Shown here: piece after piece, positions 25,001 to 35,526 of the stretch
How the letters are laid out: the number at the start of each line of letters is the position of its first letter
Position numbering within the stretch: position 1 is the first letter of the stretch
Assembly (NCBI GenBank): GCA_032716605.1
Contig: CM064481.1
Span: 15,364,117-15,428,116 of the forward strand
Direction: 5' to 3'
DNA: 64,000 nt
From: Paralithodes platypus
Lineage: Eukaryota > Arthropoda > Malacostraca > Decapoda > Lithodidae
The notes under the pieces: generated by a model
The model's database searches: none
Told to the model about the DNA's origin: nothing
Seen by the model: the letters and a program-made list of their open reading frames with translations, nothing else
Translations under genes and position numbers: made by a program

Positions 25001-25867
25001 CAATTTTTACCACTTTTTCTTTCAATATCTGGGACTTGTTAACCTAGGTACCCTATTGTTGGCTATTTTAACATAGGCTAGGCCTATTGGATTAAAAAAT
25101 ATAGGCCTAGCCTACCCTACTAAAGTAGCTATAAATAGGGACTAACATGTTCTCCCTGATTGGGCTAGGCCTAGGCCTACTTTAAATACTTCCATAAATG
25201 AACATATATAACTAGTCTGCAGAGCTGACACGCCCACACACGGCAGATCCCATTCACACCCATCCTCGTCAATTGCAAGACTTACTTCAGGAAATATGCC
25301 TCAAATAGAGAGATAATAATAGTCACCAAATGAGGATTCCAAGCCCAAAATACAAGCAAGTATAATGGAATGTCGTGAATTTCCTTACCCGGGTAGTAAT
25401 CGGGCTAATAAAATCTGATGAAGCGATCTACAAGTTCTCAAGGCTGGCCGACATAGGCCTCAGGTGAAGGTGCCTGTACAACGGCTCATGTCAAGTTCAA
25501 CATCGTCATTGAAGATATATCCAAAGTCTTTGGAAATGTGCTAATTGTAACCCATATTAATATATATTAATAGTTTCGTACATTATGCAATTGATTTGCA
25601 TTAAAGATTGTCTACTGTAACCTTAATTTACGAATTGAAACAATAATACAAAGAATAAAATTCAATTAGCAAACGAAGGGATCCGACGACCATCGAAGGG
25701 AAGGGTCGAAGGTCCTCTTCAGATTCCAATAATATTGGACGTAAACGGTCGCGGCGACCGTTTACGAAAGCATTCGCTAAGCCAAACAATTCCCAAAGAA
25801 TGTTTCTATACTACGAATTTTGAAAGGAAGGATACCTTCGAGGGAAGGGAACGTTTGGTACTGCGGG
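22062..25867 (+). mobile_element. F element copy 2, interrupted only by LINE D
   Basis: Best reference copy of F. It begins CCCGCAGTACCAGATAATCG and ends TTTGGTACTGCGGG. Removing LINE D (23289-23970) leaves about 3.1 kb. Order: GC-richer head to about 22280 with tcgtgcgatcccttcgacga; AT-rich body with GGCCTAGGCC tracts; a long internal inverted repeat from about 24540 to 25420; then a tail with a short palindrome around ggtcgcggcgacc at about 25750. No coding frame. It interrupts the internal region of the TRIM-like element; the flanks share CTCTG but the target duplication is not resolved. Confidence 0.82.
23289..23970 (+). mobile_element. LINE D, CR1-like 3' fragment inside F copy 2
   Basis: 5'-truncated insertion. 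An open frame at 23315-23683 encodes a CR1-type C-terminal domain (SLVRPHMDYAVQFWCPY, ERIQRRMTKMI, LGLHSLERRRVRGDMIEVFK, ending CRWVE). The 3' untranslated part (23764-23970) contains two related modules of about 70 bp, gggatc.gcc..g...ggccaatc and ctgcagac, ending ttcttatgtt. F continues at gttagctaatgg. The RT domain of a similar element begins at 63757. Confidence 0.82.
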
Positions 25868-25991
25868 CCTCTGTTCGGAGCTTTCGCTTCCCGGAAGGTG
25901 AAGTAGTGTAAAGTCAGTGAAAATAGGCTATCCTAAACAGACCTCGGATGCGGAAATACCCTGAGCCGAACAGGCCAAGTGGGATATCTCT

Positions 25992-26060
25992 ATTGGTCTA
26001 ACTGGTAAGGTGCCTGCCTCACACCCAAGGGTCGAGAGTTCGTGCCCCCACCAGGGCATG
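25992..26060 (+). repeat. tRNA-like sequence inside the 3' LTR of the TRIM-like element
   Basis: Second copy of the tRNA-like boxes described at 21631-21712, identical over the parts compared. It is carried along because it lies within the duplicated LTR. Confidence 0.5.
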
Positions 26061-26177
26061 ATATTTTCGTGAGGCTATTTCCGCATTTAACGAAGTTTAG
26101 GTGTGCTGGTTGAGAGTAAGATCGGAGCTCCATAAATCCTCTTTCGGGTATGGTGTAAAAACCGATCCCCACAACAG

Positions 26178-26279
26178 GGTTGTCTGGAACGCCGCCATTA
26201 GGACAAGAGACTGAAACTGCACTTATGTGTGGAACACTCAGTCTTAAAATTTTATGTATGTATGTATGTATGTATGTAG
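26178..26279 (+). mobile_element. LINE E, part 3: 3' end with (ATGT)n tail
   Basis: Resumes LINE E after the TRIM-like insertion: ggttgtctggaacgccgcc, cattaggacaagagactga, then caccactcagtct-like sequence and an ATGT tandem tail at about 26252-26278. The tail marks the true 3' terminus, since the second copy also ends in ATGT repeats. Confidence 0.8.
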
Positions 26280-26281
26280 CT

Positions 26282-26948
26282 GAAATGAGTCATTGGAGCT
26301 GGTGGACAAGTTTTGTTACCTAGGACGGCTAGGAGATACCATGTCTGCCGGTGGTGGGTGACTGGGGCCGAGGCTGCCACTGTCGCTAGAATTAGATGTG
26401 GCTTGGGGAAGTTTAGAGAACTGCTGCCAATTCTGACCATGAAAAGAATGCCTCTCCTGAAGGGAAAGGTGTATGCCTCATGTGTTAGAGTGTAATGACA
26501 TATACCTCAGAAACATGGGCCGTTAAAGTAGAGGATGTCAACAGAATGGAACGTAATGAGATGAGAATGGTGAGATGGATGTGTGGGGCCAGGCTGCAAG
26601 ATAGAATAACAAATGATGAGCTGAGGAGACGTTTAGGTATAAAGAGTATTAGCGAGGAGATGCATACAAGTAGACTGGGATGGTATAGACATGTGGAGAG
26701 AATGGATGAACAAAATTGGGTGAAAAGATGCAGGTCTGTGATTGTGGAGGGAGCTGCACTAAGGGGTGGACCGAGGAAGACCTGGGATCGGACTATACTT
26801 GCCGATCTCAAATCCCAAAACTTGACAAGTGAAGCAGCCCTTAACAGGGTTGCCTGGAATGCCGCCATTAGGACAAGAGACTGAAACTTCACATATGTGT
26901 GGAGCACTCAGTCTTAAAATGTTATGTATGTAAAATGTTATGTATGTA
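26282..26948 (+). pseudogene. LINE E copy 2, 5'-truncated C-terminal region
   Basis: A second copy begins directly after the ATGT tail of the first, so the two are head to tail. It starts within the segment NESLELVDKFCYLG, has one shift near 26330-26360, and from 26495 an open frame of 129 residues (TSETWAVKVEDVNRMERNEMRMVRWMC..., DRITNDELRRRLGIKS, WYRHVERMDEQNW, GGPRKTWDRTI) ending at the stop after AAIRTRD. A 3' tail of ATGT words follows. It provides the empty-site sequence for both T2 and the TRIM-like insertion in copy 1. Confidence 0.85.
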
Positions 26949-26949
26949 G

Positions 26950-27979
26950 TTGTTCATAATTCATTTATCTTGCGTTTCTCGAGTTTCATTTCCAGTTTTC
27001 TTTTTGAGTGTCTGGTTTCTGGTTAATTGTGTCATCTTTTGTTTTTCAGTCAATTTCAGTTTATTTCCGGGACATGAATTTAATTGCTTTCTGTTATGCC
27101 ACGTTTCTCAAGCAAACGTGATATATTCTGATTGCGATTCCCAACTTAGGGATCAGCAGTTATATTCAACTTGGGTACCTCGCCACTGGACGAGGACTGA
27201 CCTTACTTTTCTAAATCAACACACAAGCAATAAACAATGGACACAAAATACAAGTATAGGAAACACAAGTTTTATTTCTTAACCACTAAGGTACAATCGT
27301 AACGGATCTCTGGAAAACTCGTTTATAAATTATATAATAAGTATAATCATAAATACACAGAGATAATAAGTCTCAAAATCACAAATACTGTCCTCAAATA
27401 AACAGTAAATACTCAAATAAAGATAGATAACAAGTTAATTACTGCGACAATAGAGCCGTGGCTCTAAAATTATGGACAAGAAGGACAATATAAAGTTCTA
27501 AACGAACAACTAGTTACTGCAAATGGATTAACAAAATAAATGTAAAATAAATCAACAAGTGACAAGGATGGAAACAAACTCCATCAACGTTAATTAAACA
27601 ATAAGTCCATTATAAGTGACTAAGTGACTGAAAGGCATTGAACTCTGTGACAAGACTTTTCACTATTTGATCTTTACCCAAAAATGATAAGGAACGAATA
27701 AACTCAGGTCTGCGCGAAGTATTCTAAATGTACGTGTAAGGTGCATGCATATATAATAGGAAATATTATATATACATTATATTTCCTGAGCGAGGAATTT
27801 GGGAGCCCGAATTCGAGGAAGTATGTATATATTTTCCTAAGTGATAGAGTGTGGAATGTTTCCCTACAATTGGGATAACGAGAATTAAACAAAGAAGGGA
27901 AGAGATGAAAGCTCTATGATATTACGTTAAGTTTGAATAGAATCTTGGCAAACCTGGATCTAAACCCTCACGATAATCA
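26950..27979. other. Unassigned 1 kb
   Basis: AT-rich. No recognisable protein, terminal repeat or tandem array. Short frames on both strands have no motifs that I recognise. It may be unique sequence or an unrecognised repeat. Confidence 0.4.
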
Positions 27980-28104
27980 TTGTTACCATTACAAAACTTA
28001 GAAAGGCACTTAATGGATCATATGCACAAATTTAAGCTCTTTAGCCCCAAGCAGTTTGGTTTCCTATCAGGTCGTGCTACTGTTTTACAACCCACTAAAG
28101 TTAT
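27980..28104 (+). pseudogene. Small reverse-transcriptase fragment
   Basis: In-frame peptide with LERHLMDHM and FSPKQFGFLSGRATVLQ, matching the conserved block before the first catalytic aspartate in CR1/jockey-type reverse transcriptases. It is cut at 28104 by the AAT tail of the adjacent minus-strand LINE. Upstream coding is not recognisable. Confidence 0.6.
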
Positions 28105-28138
<34 letters not shown>

Positions 28139-28669
28139 TATTTCAGACTCACACAGTACAGAGGGGACCATACTGGGGTCCATATACCTTACAGTAACAT
28201 AAATATATGTAAGCTACTGTACATAGGCTACATAAAATAAAAATAAATTAAATAATACCCAGCTTGCTACCATGTAGTTCACAGCACTGCCTCAACCAAA
28301 AACAGTGGTCATCAAACTACTGTGTTACCAAAACCACTGTCCTAATTGTGTACAGTACCATGCCTCGCATCATTTAGCTTCCGGTACAGTATGTTGCTAC
28401 AGTACAGTATAGGAATCGGTACTGTACTGCACTATGAGGTTCAGTACCGGTATGCTAATTCTGTAGAGTAACAGACCTGAAATCATTACTTAAGGTTAAA
28501 TATAGAGCAACTTCCTCCAGTGTGCCTGGATCCTAGAGGTGTACACTATGCTTGGAGTTTGTAGCATTTTAATGATACTGTTCTCAGAAGTGTTAAGGCG
28601 CTGAATGATTTATATGCTAGCTTTCTAATGAGTGATTGGTAACAGTGTAAGTTCATATAGGCACAAAGG
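28105..28669 (-). mobile_element. LINE B family, minus-strand 3' part (second part at 47044-47068)
   Basis: Reverse complement of the 3' end of LINE B at about 41270-41835: an AAT/ATT tail at 28105-28137, then the shared 3' untranslated sequence with tactgtactg words, then C-terminal coding (antisense of NRIIKMLQ..SIVY). It stops at ggcacaaag where F copy 3 begins. The next bases of the LINE (agcgtacttgtactctcat) reappear at 47044-47068, on the far side of the F dimer. This shows that 28670-47043 is one compound insertion in this LINE. Confidence 0.85.
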
Positions 28670-30461
28670 CCCGCAGTACTAGATAATCGTGCGATCCCTT
28701 CGACGAAGGACTCGCACGTCGGATTCGCACGTGAAGGTGGTAGTACCAGTTGCTTCCTTGTGAGAATCTCTCGTGCGATGCCGTCGGACGTATGGTTGGT
28801 AAGCCTGTCAAACTCGCCGCGGTGCATTTCTTACGGTTGGTATACCTGAGGAACGTTTTGTTTACAAATTACTGCCTCGGGCAGCCTCACGGGAGTACAG
28901 ACGGAATCGAATCTTAATAAAGTGATGTCCCTGGTGTATTATTTACCCAGTTTATTGCATTAATCTTATTATTCTGTATTTAGGACATTCTCAATTGACG
29001 AAAATAAGGTAGCCTAGGCCCTAGTGATTCCCCAGAGGACCATTGAATTTCTCTTAGCCTAATTTTCCCTTCAACCACCAATCAATTTTTGAGTTTAGGA
29101 ATAGCCATGGGGTTGTGGTATGGATTTTCGCTGAATAATTGGGTTGTGCTTGGCTCTCTGGAAAAGTGGCTTGGTTATAATATCAAGCAAGCTTTTCAGT
29201 TATATTCAAGCCTACCCCTGTTCACCTGTTCCAAGTAGATCTAGGCCTATGGCCATAAATTGTGAAATCTAACCTAGCCTATCTCTAACTCAAAAAGGGC
29301 CAGAGCTAGGATAGTGGGCTGTAAATTGCCATAGGCTATCTATCCCCTGGCTGACCCTTCCCAAATGGGAAAGGTAAAGCTTCGAGTCCATCATTTCATA
29401 GTAAGAAATGCTTAAATTGGACATAGGCTATGAGCAATTTTGATGAGAATTTAGCCTAGGCCTAGCCTATATTGTTAAAGTAATTATCTTGATATATTAA
29501 AACTACTGAAAACAGGGTAGGCCTAGCCTAACCTTAAGAGGTTACCAGGGTTGGATTTTGGACGATGGGTTAGGCATGAGAGGCTAGTGGATTATTTAGT
29601 TTATAATAACCATGGTAACCTAATACTGTAAAACTAATCTATTTTAGCTATCCAAGCGAGGTAACCTCCGACTCCGAGTTTTCCCAAAAATTTAGCAGGG
29701 AGTGTTTGGATCACACAATTGTTCTCATCGGCTTTAGACATCTAGGGATAGTCACCTATCCTAGCCTAATTATAGAAAAAGATTTCATGGCTAAATAGTA
29801 TTTTTTAATCTCCATGGGACTTGCATATTTAATCAACATGTAGTCTACTCTTTAAACAATGCAAAATTGTTGGCAAATTAATATAGCCAAGGTTAGGTTA
29901 GCTAATGGGGAAAGCGATTTCTGAGTTAACCTAACCTACAAATTTGGAAGAGGCCTAGGCTATGATAGGTTTCTTGAAGTAGTGTAGCCTAACGATACTG
30001 CTTACCACATTTTACCACAGCTGCACCAATTTGCCCCAAGTTTTATACTGTACAGTTCTGCTACATGAAAAGTGCCAGGTTTTAATCTAGTACCATTCAG
30101 TGGCAGTGCAGCAATATCATAAAGTTTCGTGTTTCAAGTTAATAGTAATGTGATCACCCCCTTTGACTAGGCTAATATAGAAAACCATTTATTTTCAATA
30201 CTTATTCTGCATCAAATTGACACCTGCCCTGTCTACAGTACTATACAGTACCAAAAACAGAAAGTCTAGTAGGCAGGTTTACTTTTATAAATGACTAAAT
30301 ATATGATGCTTGGACAATTATAGGTACCGCATAAAGAATGAACAATATATTTCATATAATTTATTGCAATTCTTACATACATAGGTACCCGTTCTATAAT
30401 ATTGTATCATCTAATCACAACTCCTGTTGTATGCTTCCATATGGATAGGTCCTTAAGACCG

Positions 30462-31335
30462 CTTCATCAGATTTTATTCGCCCAATTAGCCTACTACCCA
30501 GGTAAGAAAATTCACGACATTACATTATACTTGCTTGTATTTTTGGCTTGGAATCCTCATTTGGTGACCATTATTATCTATCTATTTGAGGCATAGGCCT
30601 ATTTCCTGAAATAAGTCTTGCAATTGACGAGGATGGGTGTGAATGGGATATGCCGTGTGTGGGCCAGTCAGCTCTGCAGACTCGTTATCTTATGTTCATT
30701 AAGGAAGTATTTCAAGTAGGCCTAGCCCAATCAGGGAGAACATGTTAGTCCCTATTTATTGCCTACTTTAGTAGGGTAGGCTGATTAGGCCTATATTTTA
30801 ATCCAATAGGCCTAGCCTATGTTAAAATAGTCAACGATGGCCTTTTTACCTAACCTAACAAAACATAATTATAGGCCTAGCCTAGGCCTAGTTAAAAAGG
30901 CTGTCCAAGGTCTCTTCAATTTTTACCACTTTTGCTTTCAATATCTGGGACTTGTTAACCTAGGTACCCTATTGTTGGCTATTTTAACAGTAGGTTAGGC
31001 CTATTGGATTAAAAAATATAGGCCTAGCCTACCCTACTAAAGTAGGCTATAAATAGGGACTAACATGTTCTCCCTGATTGGCCTAGGCCTACTTTAAATA
31101 CTTCCATAAATGAACATATATAACTAGTCTGCAGAGCTGACACGCCCACACACGGCAGATCCCATTCACACCCATCCTCGTCAATTGCAAGACTTATTTC
31201 AGGAAATATGCCTCAAATAGATAGATAATAATAGTCACCAAATGAGGATTCCAAGCCAAAAATACAAGCAAGTATAATGGAATGTCGTGAATTTCCTTAC
31301 CTGGGTAGTAATTGGGCGAATAAAATCTGATGAAG
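30462..31335. repeat. Internal long inverted repeat of F (copy 3, left arm)
   Basis: The left segment begins cttcatcagattttattcgc and the right segment ends gcgaataaaatctgatgaag. The arms are about 400 bp each, around a spacer near 30850-30900 with ggcctagcctaggcc. The same structure recurs in F copy 1 (about 11280 to 12126, continuing at 15418), copy 2 (about 24540-25425) and the right arm (about 32000-32940). It would fold into a long hairpin. Confidence 0.8.
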
Positions 31336-33395
31336 TGATCTACAATTTGTCAAGGCTGGCCGACATAGGCCTCAGGTGAAGGTGTCTGTACAACGGCTCA
31401 TGTCAAGTTCAACATCGTCATTGAAGATATATCTTAAGTCTTTGGAAATGTGCTAATTGTAACCCATATTAATATATATTAATAGTTTCGTACATTATGC
31501 AATTGATTTGTATTAAAGAATGTCTTCTGTAACCTTTAATTTACGAATTGAAACAATAATACACATAATAAAATTCAATTAGCAAACGAAGGGATCCGAC
31601 GACCATCGAAGAGAAGGGTCGAAGGTCCTCTTCAGATTCCAATAATATTGGACGTAAACGGTCGCGGCGACCGTTTACGTCCAATATTATTGGAATCTGA
31701 AGAGGACCTTCGACCCTTCTCTTCGATGGTCGTCGGATCCCTTCGTTTGCTAATTGAATTTTATTATGTGTATTATTGTTTCAATTCGTAAATTAAAGGT
31801 TACAGAAGACATTCTTTAATACAAATCAATTGCATAATGTACGAAACTATTAATATATATTAATATGGGTTACAATTAGCACATTTCCAAAGACTTTAGA
31901 TATATCTTCAATGACGATGTTGAACTTGACAGGAGCCGTTGTACAGACACCTGAGGCCTATGTCGGCCAGCCTTGACAAATTGTAAATCACTTCATCAGA
32001 TTTTATTCGCCCAATTACTACCCAGGTAAGGAAATTCACGACATTCCATTATACTTGCTTGTATTTTTGGCTTGGAATCCTCATTTGGTGACTATTATTA
32101 TCTATCTATTTGAGGCATATTTCCTGAAATAAGTCTTGCAATTGACGAGGATGGGTGTGAATGGGATCTGCCGTGTGTGGGCGTGTCAGCTCTGCAGACT
32201 AGTTATATATGTTCATTTATGGAAGTATTTAAAGTAGGCCTAGGCCAATCAGGGAGAACATGTTAGTCCCTATTTATAGCCTACTTTAGTAGGGTAGGCT
32301 AGGCCTATATTTTTTAATCCAATAGGCCTAGCCTATGTTAAAATAGCCAACAATAGGGTACCTAGGTTAACAAGTCCCAGATATTGAAAGAAAAAGTGGT
32401 AAAAATTGAAGAGACCTCGGACAGCCTTTTTACCTAACCTAACAAAACAATTATAGGCCTAGCCTAGGCCTAGTTAAAAGGCTGTCCGAGGTCTCTTCAA
32501 TTTTTACCACCTTTTCTTTCAATATCTGGGACTTGTTAACCTAGGTACCCTATTGTTGGCTATTTTAACATAGGCTAGGCCTATTGGATTAAAAAATATA
32601 GGCCTAACCAGCCTACCCTACTAAAGTAGGCTATAAATAGGGACTAACATGTTCTCCCTGATTGGGCTAGGCCTAGGCCTACTTGAAATACTTCCATAAA
32701 TGAACATAAGATAACGAGTCTGCAGAGCTGACTGGCCCACACACGGCATATCCCATTCACACCCATCCTCGTCAATTGCAAGACTTATTTCAGGAAATAG
32801 GCCTATGCCTCAAATAGATAGATAATAATGGTCACCAAATGAGGATTCCAAGCCAAAAATACAAGCAAGTATAATGTAATGTTGTGAATTTTCTTACCTG
32901 GGTAGTAGGCTACTTGGGCAAATAAAATCTGATGAAGCGGTCTTAAGGACCTATCCATATGGAAACATACAACAGGAGTTGTGATTAGATGATACAATAT
33001 TATAGAACGGGTACCTATGTATGTAAGAATTGCAATAAATTATGTGAAATATATTGTTCATTCTTTATGCGGTACCTATAATTGTCCAAGCATCATATAT
33101 TTAGGCCTAGTCATTTATAAAAGTAAACCTGCCTACTAGACTTTCTGTTTTTGGTACCGTATAGTACTGTAGACAGGGCAGGTGTCAATTTGATGCAGAA
33201 TAAGTATTGAAAATAAATGGTTTTCTATATTAGCCTAGTCAAAGGGGGTGATCACATTACTATTAACTTGGAACCCGAAACTTTATGATATTGCTGCACT
33301 GCCACTGAATGGTACTGGATTAAAACCTGGCACTTTTCATGTAGCAGAACTGTACAGTATAAAACTTGGGGCAAATTGGTGCAGCTGTGGTAAAT

Positions 33396-34161
33396 AACCC
33401 CATAAAGTATACAGTACTCGGTACCTACTAAGTGATCTGTATAGGATTCACTATTCTGAACTTATACATACAGGTATTTGGTTTTGAGGGAATACATAAG
33501 AGTTGAGACAAGCGAAGCCAGGGTCAAATTGGTGACCAGGCTACGGTAAGATTAGGAGTAGTGGGCGTACCACTACCGACATACAGCATAAATCATCTAT
33601 AAAACATTAACCTAACCTAACATAGTACTACATGAATACTAGGTTAGGTTAGGTTGTTTGGTTAGGTTAATGCTTTATAGAGGAGTTATGCTGTATGTTG
33701 GTAGTGGTACGCCCACTACTCCTAATCTTACCCAGGCTACTGAACTGGAGCCACAGGCCTAGGCCTCTTCCAGAAAAAAACATCTGTGAGTATTAGGCTA
33801 TGGTAATATTCAGTTGAGAAACTGCCTCATCAAGCTAAACTAACTCAACCTAATCCCACAATCGGATTGCTACAATACTATACTGTGCCTAACTTACCTA
33901 ATGTACGGTAACTAACCTTACAGACCCCATGCTGGCAATATATAAGATGACAATTAATTCAGGGGGTGGCTTAGGGGGGAAAAGCCCCCTTCAACCTATT
34001 ATTGTATCCCACGGCAGTCAAAATATAAAGGAGCGTGCGAGTAGTGTAAACAAGGAAGGCGATACGTTTGAATACTACCGTACATCCTTCCCCCCCAACT
34101 TTTAGAAGCCGATTTGCTTCGGCTGGCTTCTGAAATTTACGGGATAGTTCTATACTCAAAA
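33396..34161. repeat. Extra insert of about 766 bp in the right arm of the F dimer
   Basis: The left arm and the single F copies lack this sequence: F passes directly from the gtggtaaa side to the gtatcgttagg side. The insert is non-coding, contains the 188-bp MITE at 33545-33732, and has a local palindrome around gaagccgatttgcttcggct. No terminal repeats for the whole insert were recognised. Confidence 0.6.
33545..33732. mobile_element. 188-bp MITE with 8-bp target duplication
   Basis: Starts GGTAAGATTAGGAGTAGTGG and ends with its reverse complement. The inverted repeats run about 47 bp with one mismatch. CAGGCTAC flanks both ends (33537-33544 and 33733-33740). The centre holds aacctaacctaac and ggttaggttagg runs. 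An 8-bp duplication fits hAT-type mobilisation, though P and Merlin elements also make duplications near this size. Confidence 0.88.
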
Positions 34162-35526
34162 GTAAGGAGTATCGTTAGGCTACACTACTTCAAGAAACCT
34201 ATCATAGCCTAGGCCTATTCCAAATTTGTAGGTTAGGTTAACTCCGAAATTGCTTTCCCCATTAGCTAACCTAACCTTGGCTATATTAATTTGTCAACAA
34301 GTTTGCATTGTTTAAAGAGTAGGCTACATGTTGATTAAATATGCAAATCCCATGGAGATTAAAAAATACTATTTAGCCATGAAATCTTTTTCTATAATTA
34401 GGCTAGGATAGGTGACTATCCCTAGATGTCTAAAGCCGATGAGAACAATTGTGTGATCCAAACACTTTCCCTGCTAAATTTTTGGAAAAACTCAGAGTCG
34501 GAGGTTACCTCGCTGAGTCGCTTGGATAGCTAGAATAGATTAGTTTTATTAGGTTACCATGGTTATTATAAACTAAATAATCCACTAGCCTCTCATGCCT
34601 AACCCGTCGTCCAAAATCCAACCCTGGTAACCTCTTAAGGTTAGGCTAGGCCTAGGCTACCCTGTTTTCAGTAGTTTTAATATATCAAGATAATTACTTA
34701 ACAATATAGGCCTAGGCTAAATTCTCATCAAAATTGCTCATAGCCTATGTCCAATTTAAGCATTTCTTACTATGAAATGGAGGACTCAAAGCTTTACCTT
34801 TCCCATTTGGGAAGGGTCAGCCAGGGGATAGATAGCCTATGGCAATTTACAACCCACTATCCTAGCTCTGGCCCTTTTTGAGTTAGAGATAGGCTAGGTT
34901 AGATTTCATGATTTATGGCCATAGGCCTAGATCTACTTGGAACAGGTGAACAGGAGGGCTAGGCTTGAATATAACAGAAAAGCTTGATTGATATTATAAC
35001 CAAGCCACTTTTCCAGAGCGCCAAGCACACACCCAATTATTCAGCGAAAATCCATACCACAACCCCATGGCTATTCCTAAACTCAAAAATTGATTGGTGG
35101 TTGAAGGGAAATTAGGCTAGAGAACTTCAAAGTTCAATGGTCCTCTGGGGAATCACTAGGGCCTAGGCTACCTTATTTTCGTCAATTGAGAATGTCCTAA
35201 ATACAGTATAATAAGATTAATGCAATAAACTGGGTAAATAATACACCAGGGACCATCACTTTATTAAGATTCGATTCCGTCTGTACTCCCGTGAGGCTTC
35301 TTCTTCTTAGGGTTGTGATGTGCAATGTACACGGAGTAGGAATCTCCAGATATTTGCACAGGCGTTATTGGCGTTGGACAGCTTTTTACAGTTAGTTGGG
35401 TTAGTTAAAGTAAGATAGTACAGCATTGTAAGTCCTTTTTGTCTTGTCTGGAAGTAAATAGATGATAGATGTGTTAGCTGAAAAGGGGTATGAAAATATT
35501 GGTTGGGATTAGTATTGGTATAGCAA

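Larger units (their letters stand above)
21561..26173 (+). mobile_element. LTR-flanked mini-element (TRIM-like), split by F copy 2
   Basis: Two direct repeats, each beginning TGTAAAGTCAG and ending CCGATCCCCACA, bound this insertion. They lie at 21561-21844 and 25907-26173 and differ by a 17-bp deletion. The 4-bp ACAG flanks both outer ends (21557-21560, 26174-26177), and the uninterrupted LINE E copy reads ccttaACAGggttg at about 26841. Internal sequence (21845-22061 plus 25868-25906) is non-coding. TG...CA ends, direct repeats and a 4-bp target duplication fit a terminal-repeat retrotransposon in miniature. No primer-binding site could be assigned. Confidence 0.7.

Noticed and set aside
28104..28240. 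Poly-isoleucine peptide tail fused to an RT fragment
   Set aside because: It is translation through the AAT tail of an oppositely oriented LINE.
33595..33670. TTAGG/CCTAA runs as an internal telomere array
   Set aside because: Only a few units, in opposite orientations, inside a 188-bp MITE with clear ends.
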